A DNA stretch of 22,453 nt. Origin: a virus. Position numbers and translations under genes: made by a program. The stretch covers positions 1 to 22,453 of IMG/VR virus record IMGVR_UViG_3300030329_006207. The stretch is one strand, 5' to 3'. The notes below the pieces were generated by a model. The model did no database searches, had not been told where the DNA came from, and was given only the letters and a program-made list of their open reading frames with translations. Below, one piece after another: positions 6,938 to 12,595 of this stretch (positions are counted from its first letter, which is position 1; each line of letters opens with the position of its first letter).

Positions 6938-7930
6938 ATGAGCAATATATTAGTAACAGGTGGCTGTGGTTTTATTGGTTCATATGTAATCGATAAACTA
7001 ATTGATTTAGCCAAATGTAAAAATTTAGAAGACCCGGATGCTATTAATATCTATAATGTAGATAAAATGGGCATTGGTTCTTCTCATAAAAATATTCGCA
7101 CAAAGCCAGAAGCGCCAGTTACTAATATACATGTTGATATTTGCTCTGACTATATACAAGATTATCTTCCAAAAAAAATTGATCATGTAATTCATTTAGC
7201 AGCTGAGTCACATGTAGACCGTTCAATTGATAACCCATTAGCGTTTGTTGAATCTAATGTAAAGGGTACAGCGAATATTTTAGAGATAGTTAGAAAGCAT
7301 AATGCTAAAATGGTACATGTCTCTACTGATGAGGTGTACGGTCATTTAGAAAAGGACGATCCTCCCTTTACAGAAGAGAGTCCTCTTGCCCCTCGATCGC
7401 CCTATTCAGCAACTAAAGCTAGTTCAGATCTATTAGTACAGGCTTATATTGAAACGTTTGGCATTAACGCTTGTATTACCAGGTGCTGTAATAATTATGG
7501 ACCACGCCAACATGACGAAAAATTAATCCCTACTGTAATTAGATCTATCATTCGAGGAGATAAAATACCTGTTTATGGAACGGGAGAGAATATTAGAGAA
7601 TGGGTACACGTTGAAGACCATGCTGAGGCTATTTTAGAAGTACTAGCTGAAGGTGAGTCGGGCGAAGTATACAATATTCCCGGTTGTATAGAACAATCTA
7701 ATATAAGAGTAGTTAACGAAATTATTGATCGTATGGAATTTCATTACCCGGAGTATAAAAGAAAGCGAGAAGGAGCGCGCATGGAGTATATAGAGTTTGT
7801 AGAGGATAGGAAAGGCCACGATTTTAAATATGCGCTTTCTACAAAGCACAGCTTACACGCTGTAAATTGCCAGGGAGGATTCTTTCTTGAGGAAACAATT
7901 AAGTACTATGTTGAAAAATATACATCCTAA
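6938..7930 (+). CDS. dTDP/UDP-glucose 4,6-dehydratase (RmlB-like)
   Basis: 330 residues, the usual RmlB length. NAD-binding GGCGFIG (8-14), HLAAESHVDRSI (86-97), the dehydratase signature STDEVYG (129-135, with the Asp-Glu pair that protonates and deprotonates the sugar), the catalytic YSATK (Y156, K160), RCCNNYGPRQ (182-191) and VYGTGENIREWVHVEDH complete the family pattern. It forms the 4-keto-6-deoxyglucose nucleotide that the NRS/ER-like enzyme at 3037 would convert to the L-rhamnose nucleotide. Whether dTDP- or UDP-glucose is used cannot be read from the sequence. Last gene of the operon. Its stop lies three bases from the stop of a convergent gene, with a short hairpin between. Confidence 0.9.
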   Translation: MSNILVTGGCGFIGSYVIDKLIDLAKCKNLEDPDAINIYNVDKMGIGSSHKNIRTKPEAPVTNIHVDICSDYIQDYLPKKIDHVIHLAAESHVDRSIDNPLAFVESNVKGTANILEIVRKHNAKMVHVSTDEVYGHLEKDDPPFTEESPLAPRSPYSATKASSDLLVQAYIETFGINACITRCCNNYGPRQHDEKLIPTVIRSIIRGDKIPVYGTGENIREWVHVEDHAEAILEVLAEGESGEVYNIPGCIEQSNIRVVNEIIDRMEFHYPEYKRKREGARMEYIEFVEDRKGHDFKYALSTKHSLHAVNCQGGFFLEETIKYYVEKYTS

Positions 7931-7938
7931 CACTTAGG
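7926..7938. terminator. Short inverted repeat between convergent genes
   Basis: CCTAA-cac-TTAGG is a perfect 5-bp stem spanning both stop codons of the convergent genes. It is too short and lacks a long T-run, so it is only a weak candidate for a bidirectional terminator. Confidence 0.25.
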
Positions 7939-8404
7939 TCAAATATTTTAGGAGCATTTCTTCTTCAGTCATTTGTTGCTCCACGATGGTTTCATCTTCT
8001 GTCTCTTCTGTGTCACTGTAATACTTATAGATATCATCCTCTTCCATACTATAATCAAAGTTAGTTGTAGTAGCTATCGTAGTATCAAACTTGTCTTTGA
8101 TATCACTAATAATAGTGTGTTTAAGGTGATTAACAGCGCTGTCTTTTTTAGCTCTTTTTAAGAAATCGGTTATGCTGTCTTTGGTAAATTTACCTTTTAA
8201 CACTTCAAACGGTTCCGGGTAAGAGCTCCAAATGTGATGAACAAGATACTTTTGCGTAATCATTGCGCAGTCTCTAATAACATAGTAAGCTGACTTATTC
8301 TGAATCTCGACACCAATATCTGGCTTCTTATGAGCACGTTGGGCCGGTCCCAGTAGCTTAGCTTGTTTTTCTGAGCTATTTTCTAATATAATCTGTTCGA
8401 ACAC
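7934..8404 (-). CDS. Unknown protein with acidic C-terminal tail, late-type promoter
   Basis: The frame is open from GTG 8425, but a class B box (CATAAATA, 8410-8417) lies exactly five bases before an in-frame GTG at 8404. That codon is the better start, giving 156 residues beginning VFEQIILENSSEK. The N-terminal two thirds is basic and mixed helical (QAKLLGPAQRAHKKPD; FLKRAKKDSAVNHLKH). The last 45 residues are very acidic (EEDDIYKYYSDTEETEDE, EEEMLLKYL). A basic body with an acidic tail occurs in scaffold or packaging-related small phage proteins, but no family is recognised. Opposite in direction to the sugar operon and to the small genes on its right. Late expression is inferred from the box. 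Confidence 0.6.
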   Translation of the reverse strand: MFEQIILENSSEKQAKLLGPAQRAHKKPDIGVEIQNKSAYYVIRDCAMITQKYLVHHIWSSYPEPFEVLKGKFTKDSITDFLKRAKKDSAVNHLKHTIISDIKDKFDTTIATTTNFDYSMEEDDIYKYYSDTEETEDETIVEQQMTEEEMLLKYLT

Positions 8405-8409
8405 ATAAT

Positions 8410-8417
8410 TATTTATG
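8410..8417 (-). promoter_or_regulatory. Class B (T4-late-like) promoter
   Basis: CATAAATA on the minus strand, five bases before GTG 8404. The same 8-mer with the same five-base gap precedes the genes at 14420 (-), 16033 and 22405. It lies inside the longer reading frame that starts at 8425, which argues for the shorter gene. Confidence 0.65.
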
Positions 8418-8429
8418 TTGAACACGTAA

Positions 8430-8446
8430 GGAACTAGTCTATAATA
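8430..8446 (+). promoter_or_regulatory. Class A promoter
   Basis: GGAACT-agtc-TATAATA, preceded by AA, six bases before ATG 8453. It matches the consensus fully. Confidence 0.7.
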
Positions 8447-8452
8447 AAGTAA

Positions 8453-8641
8453 ATGCCTAAAAGAAGACCGCCCGTAAAACCTTTTGTTTATGGAAAGTAT
8501 CTTGTCGAATATAGAGAAGATAGTGGAGGGCTACTACGGTTTTATAAGGAACAAATAGATACTTTAAAGAGAGCCGAGGAAGTGCGTGAAGAATTATTAG
8601 TAAAGGGGTATCATGACCCGATCATAAAAAAAGTAGGATGA
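8453..8641 (+). CDS. Small basic protein of unknown function
   Basis: 62 residues: a proline/arginine-rich start (MPKRRPPVKPFVYG), a beta-type stretch (KYLVEYREDSGG) and a charged helix (TLKRAEEVREELLVKG). The end (KGYHDPIIKKV) resembles small phage proteins in which residues after a helix re-enter a strand, but no family can be named. A full class A promoter lies six bases upstream of its ATG. It overlaps the next gene by 4 bases (ATGA), indicating coupled translation with the HExxH protein. Confidence 0.65.
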   Translation: MPKRRPPVKPFVYGKYLVEYREDSGGLLRFYKEQIDTLKRAEEVREELLVKGYHDPIIKKVG

Positions 8642-9093
8642 TTAATTTTTTCCCATCAAGAAGGGTACAAAAAGATACAGGTCTAGATTTTAATCTATTA
8701 AGCAGGATCTTTTCAGAAATTTTCAATAGAGGTTTCAAAAAGGATCTATATTTCCGATGTTTAGTTCATAAAAGCAGAGAGGAAAAGACATCGACACTAG
8801 AAAAACTAGAGGAGTTCACTGAACCGTTTTATAAAATAAATCTAGATATAGACGGTAATAGGAGATATATTATTAGTAGTATTTTGCATGAGTTAAGACA
8901 CGCATTTCAGCAAACAATTTTTGAATATGATGTAGTTGCGCGATTCTCCTCCTACAGAGCTTATTACAATTCTACTGAGGAGAAAGATGCTAGAAAGCAA
9001 GAAAAACTCACTAGCGAAATTATCAAGATTTATGATAATTATCAGAAAGCCCAAGAAAAATTTGAAAGATTTGACCTTAAGGAACTAGGTTAA
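8638..9093 (+). CDS. Putative small zinc metallopeptidase (HExxH)
   Basis: 151 residues. The centre has SSILHELRHAFQQ with H84-E85-x-x-H88, the zinc-binding motif of metallopeptidases. About 27 residues later comes YYNSTEEKDARK, where E114/E115 could be the third ligand, as in gluzincin-type HExxH...E enzymes with an E-x-D-A-R helix. The N-terminal part is basic (FFPSRRVQK, FNRGFKKDLYFR), and the C-terminal part is a charged helix. It resembles peptidase-like proteins of phages that have no assigned substrate. The 3' end of the gene contains the class A box for DUF932 (GGAACT within its last codons). A non-peptidase with a chance HELRH is possible. Confidence 0.5.
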   Translation: MINFFPSRRVQKDTGLDFNLLSRIFSEIFNRGFKKDLYFRCLVHKSREEKTSTLEKLEEFTEPFYKINLDIDGNRRYIISSILHELRHAFQQTIFEYDVVARFSSYRAYYNSTEEKDARKQEKLTSEIIKIYDNYQKAQEKFERFDLKELG

Positions 9094-9097
9094 AATA
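9081..9097 (+). promoter_or_regulatory. Class A promoter for DUF932 gene
   Basis: AAGGAACT-aggt-TAAAATA, overlapping the end of the upstream gene. The expected transcript starts near 9103, giving a leader of about 23 bases that is almost free of G and T and rich in A and C (9103-9125). This is an unusual, unstructured leader for this phage. Confidence 0.65.
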
Positions 9098-9125
9098 TAG
9101 GAGTAACAAATAACAACAAAAAAAC

Positions 9126-9965
9126 ATGGGATTCTTAACAGAAATCAACACACTAGAAGAAGTACCTCGCTTTGAGGTAGTTAAAGAGCCGCTGTTTGAT
9201 AGCAGGGGCCAACACGACGGAGTATTTGCTTTGCAACGCTCTGATACGAATGCACATCTCGGATCTTGCGGAGAAAAATACCGCCCGATTCAGATGGAAG
9301 AAATGTTTGATGTACTCAACACTGCTAGCGATAGAGTTGGAGGCATTGATCACATTGGCTATACCACAACCGGTAACGGTAGGAAGGTAGTCGTTCAATC
9401 AAAACTTCATGACGAAATTAACGTCGACGGTGACAAGATTGAAGGATACTTCTACACTGTTGTTGATAACACAGGTATGGGGTCAAACAAAGTCGCGCCA
9501 TCCACTCAGCGGATCTCTTGCGACAATGCTTTTCACTTAATTGAGAAGCGCAAAGGTGACCGTCTCAGGCACTCTGATACCTTCGAGGCAAATGTTGATG
9601 TTATGATTGGTCGCATTATCGAGAACATCCAAACTGTTAAAGGATTTGGCGGGGTGGTTAAATTTCTTAAGAATGCTAAGTTCAGTCGCGACCAGATGAT
9701 CAAGCTTACTCAGAAGCTAATTCCGGTTGAGAAGGACGAATCTGTCAAGCGCAACAACAAGCGCGAAAAGCTTGTCGAGCTCTACGAGAGTGGAGTGGGG
9801 AATGTGGGAGAGACCAGGTGGGATGCATTCAACGCTATCACCGAGTTTGAAACTCACAATCGCAGGCAGACACCTGAGAAGCTTGTCAGAGGGCTGTTGA
9901 ACGGTAACCTTGCTAACAAGGCTCTGAAGATCCTTCAGACACCTAAAGCAGCTAAAGTAGCTTAA
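9126..9965 (+). CDS. DUF932 protein (phage/plasmid-like, YeeS/TIGR03299 relative)
   Basis: 279 residues. Features typical of DUF932 are present: GEKYRPIQMEEMFDVLNTA near residues 49-67, a beta-rich middle (GRKVVVQSKL; GYFYTVVDNTGMGS) and STQRISCDNAF followed by the helical RHSDTF...GRIIENIQ. The family is widespread in phages and plasmids; its biochemical role is unproven. Codon use differs from the neighbours (more C- and G-ending codons such as CGC, AAG, GTC), which could mean strong expression or recent acquisition. It has its own class A promoter and an A-rich leader. The following gene starts one base after its stop, and a strong hairpin lies about 50 bases into that gene, which may limit read-through. 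Confidence 0.85.
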   Translation: MGFLTEINTLEEVPRFEVVKEPLFDSRGQHDGVFALQRSDTNAHLGSCGEKYRPIQMEEMFDVLNTASDRVGGIDHIGYTTTGNGRKVVVQSKLHDEINVDGDKIEGYFYTVVDNTGMGSNKVAPSTQRISCDNAFHLIEKRKGDRLRHSDTFEANVDVMIGRIIENIQTVKGFGGVVKFLKNAKFSRDQMIKLTQKLIPVEKDESVKRNNKREKLVELYESGVGNVGETRWDAFNAITEFETHNRRQTPEKLVRGLLNGNLANKALKILQTPKAAKVA

Positions 9966-9966
9966 G

Positions 9967-10212
9967 GTGCATAAAGTAGTGCGCAGAACACAGAAGGTTC
10001 ACAGAATAGTTATACCCCCATCCCCAGACGGGGATGGGGTGTTTATTCAAGCACACTACACAATTTCGAAAAATATAGTTGAAATTAATAGATTAAGAGT
10101 CCATACTATTGTAGATGGTTATATCGGATCAGACATGAGCGAGGATTTAGATTTAATAAGCCATCTGTTTATGACAAAATTAGTAGAATCAGACCTTAAC
10201 GACATTTTATAA
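9967..10212 (+). CDS. Small protein of unknown function containing a strong hairpin
   Basis: 81 residues from GTG one base after the DUF932 stop. It has a basic start (HKVVRRTQKVHRIVI), then IPPSPDGDGVFIQ, a beta-like middle (YTISKNIVEINRLRVHTIVDGYIG) and an acidic helix (SDMSEDLDLISHLF). No family recognised. A 10-bp perfect GC-rich stem-loop (10016-10039) encodes the PPSPDGDG segment, an unusual base composition for this window. The gene could be expressed only when transcripts pass this structure. Ends with TTATAAAATG shared with the next gene start. Real gene is likely because of tight packing, but the start is uncertain. Confidence 0.55.
   Translation: MHKVVRRTQKVHRIVIPPSPDGDGVFIQAHYTISKNIVEINRLRVHTIVDGYIGSDMSEDLDLISHLFMTKLVESDLNDIL
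10016..10039 (+). terminator. GC-rich 10-bp stem-loop, possible terminator/attenuator
   Basis: CCCCATCCCC-AGAC-GGGGATGGGG: ten perfect pairs with a four-base loop, followed by a modest T-rich stretch (TGTTTATT). It lies inside the coding region at 9967. In such an AT-rich region it stands out strongly. It may end part of the DUF932 transcript or protect its 3' end. Confidence 0.5.
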
Positions 10213-10213
10213 A

Positions 10214-10396
10214 ATGAGAGGAAAAATCGGAGAATACACTTTCGAATTAGATAAAGAACTAAACAGAATAGACGTTTACCAAAAAGGAGACGCCGTAGAG
10301 CCTGGATGGCACATTCCTGTTAGTCCTGATGTAGATGAAAAGACTTTCCATTACGAGATAATGGATTGGTATGCAAAAAGAGGGTCAATTTCATAA
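10214..10396 (+). CDS. Small protein of unknown function
   Basis: 60 residues: two short beta-like segments (IGEYTFELDKELNRIDVYQKG; EPGWHIPVSPDVDEKTFHYEIMDWYAKRG). The pattern of a strand pair followed by an amphipathic helix ending in WYAK is common in small phage proteins, but no family can be named. Starts one base after the upstream stop at the shared sequence TTATAAAATG, with no Shine-Dalgarno. Followed immediately by a class A promoter, so it ends its transcription unit. Confidence 0.6.
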   Translation: MRGKIGEYTFELDKELNRIDVYQKGDAVEPGWHIPVSPDVDEKTFHYEIMDWYAKRGSIS

Positions 10397-10413
10397 GGAA
10401 CTCCTGTAAAATA
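10397..10413 (+). promoter_or_regulatory. Class A promoter with longer leader
   Basis: AAGGAACT-cctg-TAAAATA right after the stop of the upstream gene. The next annotated start is ATG 10462, so the leader would be about 40 bases, unlike other class A sites. A five-codon frame (10414-10431, MVRSS then TGA) and a hairpin lie in between. Confidence 0.6.
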
Positions 10414-10440
10414 ATGGTACGAAGTAGTTGAACCATTATA
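10412..10440 (+). repeat. Inverted repeat in leader of the gene at 10462
   Basis: TAATGGT...ACCATTA: 7-bp arms separated by about 13-15 bases, directly after the class A box. It could fold in the leader RNA or act as an operator over the transcription start. No T-run follows. Confidence 0.35.
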
Positions 10441-10461
10441 CAAAAGAGTTTATATTTAGTT

Positions 10462-10650
10462 ATGATAGTGACCTTAAGTAAGTCTGATAGAGAGTTTGCA
10501 AAAGCTCATGGTCTTTGCGATGAAGATATGAAAGGATTCATCAAAGACCAGATCGTCGAGGAGGAAAATGAGCGTAGTTTTAACGAGGAGGAAAAGCGCA
10601 AGAAGAGAGAGTTCTTAGACTCTCCTCAAGCTATTTACGCTGCCTGGTAA
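10462..10650 (+). CDS. Small charged helical protein of unknown function
   Basis: 62 residues, very rich in Glu, Lys and Arg: MIVTLSKSDREFAKAHGLCD, then a long charged helix (DQIVEEENERSFNEEEKRKK) and the end SPQAIYAAW. No family recognised. The upstream region is unusual for this window, with a class A promoter about 50 bases away, a hairpin and then TATATTTA three bases before ATG. It overlaps the next gene by one base (TAATG). Confidence 0.6.
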   Translation: MIVTLSKSDREFAKAHGLCDEDMKGFIKDQIVEEENERSFNEEEKRKKREFLDSPQAIYAAW

Positions 10651-10895
10651 TGAATTGCGGATGTGGTAATATAGTGGAGCCTGAGCGCGCTGAGTATGGT
10701 TTTGTTAACTGTGCTGCATGTGCTCATGCTGGTCCTGATGTTTCTAAATCGAAGGGTCGAATGGTATATGGCCATAAGACTGCGGGGGAGATAGAAATTA
10801 TGTCTGCGGAGACTTATGCTGCTAATAAGAAGTACTTTACTCCTAATGGCGCTAGGTCAGCGGTGAAGAACTTCAGCAGAAGTATCTGCGCTTAG
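10650..10895 (+). CDS. Zinc-ribbon phage protein
   Basis: 81 residues with C-x-C and C-x-x-C pairs near the N-terminus (C3, C5, C21, C24 in MNCGCGNIVEPERAEYGFVN and CAAC), a zinc-ribbon arrangement like short phage proteins with an IxPxR segment between the cysteine pairs. The C-terminal part (KGRMVYGHKTAGEIEIM...YFTPNGARSAVKNF) is a conserved-looking tail seen with such ribbons in phages, where it may bind DNA or RNA polymerase; no role is proven. Codon use is richer in C/G than its neighbours. Its stop codon overlaps the stop of the convergent late gene. Confidence 0.65.
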   Translation: MNCGCGNIVEPERAEYGFVNCAACAHAGPDVSKSKGRMVYGHKTAGEIEIMSAETYAANKKYFTPNGARSAVKNFSRSICA

Positions 10896-12433
10896 TACTG
10901 CGTCCTTGGCGGAAGGTAGGCAAGGCCCGTGCGACCTTGATCAGGCCACTTAAAAGCATCTCTTATCGCATCAGGCTGTAGGAAGTCAGGTGCACCGGCA
11001 CGAATACTTCCGCGATGGTCGCCGTGAAGGCCGCGCACCGGAGCAGGTAACGCCCTAGGCTCGAACCGATCGGGAATAGGCCACCCACCAACAAAAATTC
11101 TCCCCATAACAACTGTGTCCTGTGCACCGTCCAGAGACTCTAGAGGATTGCCTTCGATGTGAAGATCGCCGCCGATATACTTCGCGATGCCCTTTAGATT
11201 TTTAAGCTTATTGTAAGCTATTTTATAGTCACCCTCAACATGTTCAGGACCACCTTCAAGTGTTTCGATGTAATTCTGTCCAGCATATAAGTCACCGTCA
11301 ACATGTTCCGGACTATTCTTTAAATTAGTTAGAAGATTTCTCTGTAGGTTGAGATCACCTTCAACTACTGCAACTCCCAGCTCTTTAGGAATCTCTCTCA
11401 AATACATATACGCCAAATTCAGATTACCGTCTATGTATGTTTGGCCCTCCTCTTTATGTATTGCCTTTTTATTCTTTTCTATTCTGTCTTTTTGAGCAGG
11501 AATAATTTCTTTTTTGTATATCCTTTCCCATAGTTTTGAGTCTGGAAAAAAGTAATGTCTCCCAGGGCCAGATCCCCCCATCCAGTCATCATATGAAATC
11601 ATCCCTATATTGTCGCCATCCCCAACTACTACGCGATCTGGCTCATCTGGATCTTCATTGTACTCTGGGTCTTCCATCCAGCTTTGCACAAATTTAGCAG
11701 TTATGTCTTTGTATTTTTCTGCCGGCGCAGCATTTTGCTTTCCTTTGATTTGTACCATCTCCTGATAACCGTCTTCTTTCCCGCTAACCTCTAATGTTAC
11801 ATGAGGTTCGCCTTTCTTATCCCAAAGAGAAATTATTGTGTTATTAGGGTTATCAGGATCATATCCTCCAACACAGTGACCCATACCTTCTCCTTCACAT
11901 TCATAGGCTGCTTTAGTCTTTAACTTAACCCATGTATAGTCACCGTCCTTATAAAGAACCTCGTAGTCTTTATCTTTTTTTAATCGACCCTCTGATGATT
12001 TCTCCTGTTCAGCTAACTCTTTATCCCATTGTGCTACTTCTTTATCAACTTGCTCATATGGCTTTTTAACTATCTTTTCTCTTTCACGATCTGATAAAGA
12101 GTTAAAGTAATCCATTATATGCTCCATCTTATTCCAATCACCAACCTCAGTATAATCTACAACATCATCTTTCGCCATCCATTCTGGCTCACCTTCTTTA
12201 TACTTATGAGGCTCTAAACCTATTAATGATTGCTGGAAAGGGAATGAAACACTAGTTGCCGGACCAGTTAAAAACTTCATAAGGTTATTAGTAAACCACT
12301 TATAGATAGGCCCACCAGGCTCTAAGTTAGGCTTGCCCTGGCGCCTATTCTGCTGCAAAAGGCTTACTATCTCGTTCTTGACATCTTCAGCATTAGCTAT
12401 ATTAGCTTCATAATATACTTTAAAGGAGACCAT
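10892..12433 (-). CDS. PcfJ-like domain protein with leucine-rich-type repeats
   Basis: 513 residues. Residues 1-160 are charged, with no named domain. Residues about 160-255 contain GMGHCVGGYD (183-192), TIISLWDKKGEPHVTLEV (199-216) and QIKGKQN (228-234), matching the core of PcfJ-like proteins found on plasmids and phages; function unknown. Residues about 335-455 hold five or so repeats of roughly 21-23 residues with the pattern V-x-GDL-x-x-x-x-N-x-L-x-x-L-x-x-x-P (for example EHVDGDLYAGQNYIETLEGG), forming a leucine-rich-repeat-like solenoid likely to bind a partner. The last ~58 residues are Arg/Pro/Gly-rich and encoded by clearly GC-richer DNA. ATG follows AATAAATA by nine bases; late expression is inferred. 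Confidence 0.7.
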   Translation of the reverse strand: MVSFKVYYEANIANAEDVKNEIVSLLQQNRRQGKPNLEPGGPIYKWFTNNLMKFLTGPATSVSFPFQQSLIGLEPHKYKEGEPEWMAKDDVVDYTEVGDWNKMEHIMDYFNSLSDREREKIVKKPYEQVDKEVAQWDKELAEQEKSSEGRLKKDKDYEVLYKDGDYTWVKLKTKAAYECEGEGMGHCVGGYDPDNPNNTIISLWDKKGEPHVTLEVSGKEDGYQEMVQIKGKQNAAPAEKYKDITAKFVQSWMEDPEYNEDPDEPDRVVVGDGDNIGMISYDDWMGGSGPGRHYFFPDSKLWERIYKKEIIPAQKDRIEKNKKAIHKEEGQTYIDGNLNLAYMYLREIPKELGVAVVEGDLNLQRNLLTNLKNSPEHVDGDLYAGQNYIETLEGGPEHVEGDYKIAYNKLKNLKGIAKYIGGDLHIEGNPLESLDGAQDTVVMGRIFVGGWPIPDRFEPRALPAPVRGLHGDHRGSIRAGAPDFLQPDAIRDAFKWPDQGRTGLAYLPPRTQY

Positions 12434-12442
12434 TTCTTTGTA

Positions 12443-12450
12443 TATTTATT
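12443..12450 (-). promoter_or_regulatory. Class B-like promoter
   Basis: AATAAATA on the minus strand, nine bases before ATG 12433 and overlapping the stop of the small upstream gene. Spacing is longer than at other class B sites. Confidence 0.4.
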
Positions 12451-12595
12451 CCGGCGTTAGAATCTTCTCTATCTTTTCTAGACTGTCTTTCATTTCTGTC
12501 TGATGCTTCCTATCTTCTGCCATCATACATAGGAGAAAGAATAGAATGCCTATCCCAATGAGGGTTCTTAACCACGATAAGGTACCAGCTTTCAT
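12446..12595 (-). CDS. Tiny single-span membrane protein
   Basis: 49 residues: a short basic start (MKAGTLSWLR), one hydrophobic helix (TLIGIGILFFLLCMM, about 11-25) and a charged coiled-coil-like tail (EDRKHQTEMKDSLEKIEKI). N-terminal anchor plus a helical periplasmic or cytoplasmic tail resembles very small inner-membrane phage proteins, including miniature i-spanin-like ones, but length is short for a spanin. Its ATG overlaps the stop of the prenyltransferase-repeat gene (AAATGA), so the two are probably co-translated. No RBS of its own. Confidence 0.6.
   Translation of the reverse strand: MKAGTLSWLRTLIGIGILFFLLCMMAEDRKHQTEMKDSLEKIEKILTPE

Noticed and set aside
8405-8425. GTG 8425 as start of the minus-strand gene
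   Set aside because: A class B box covers 8410-8417 and is exactly five bases from in-frame GTG 8404, the same geometry as at 14420, 16033 and 22405. The upstream start would lie before the transcript begins.
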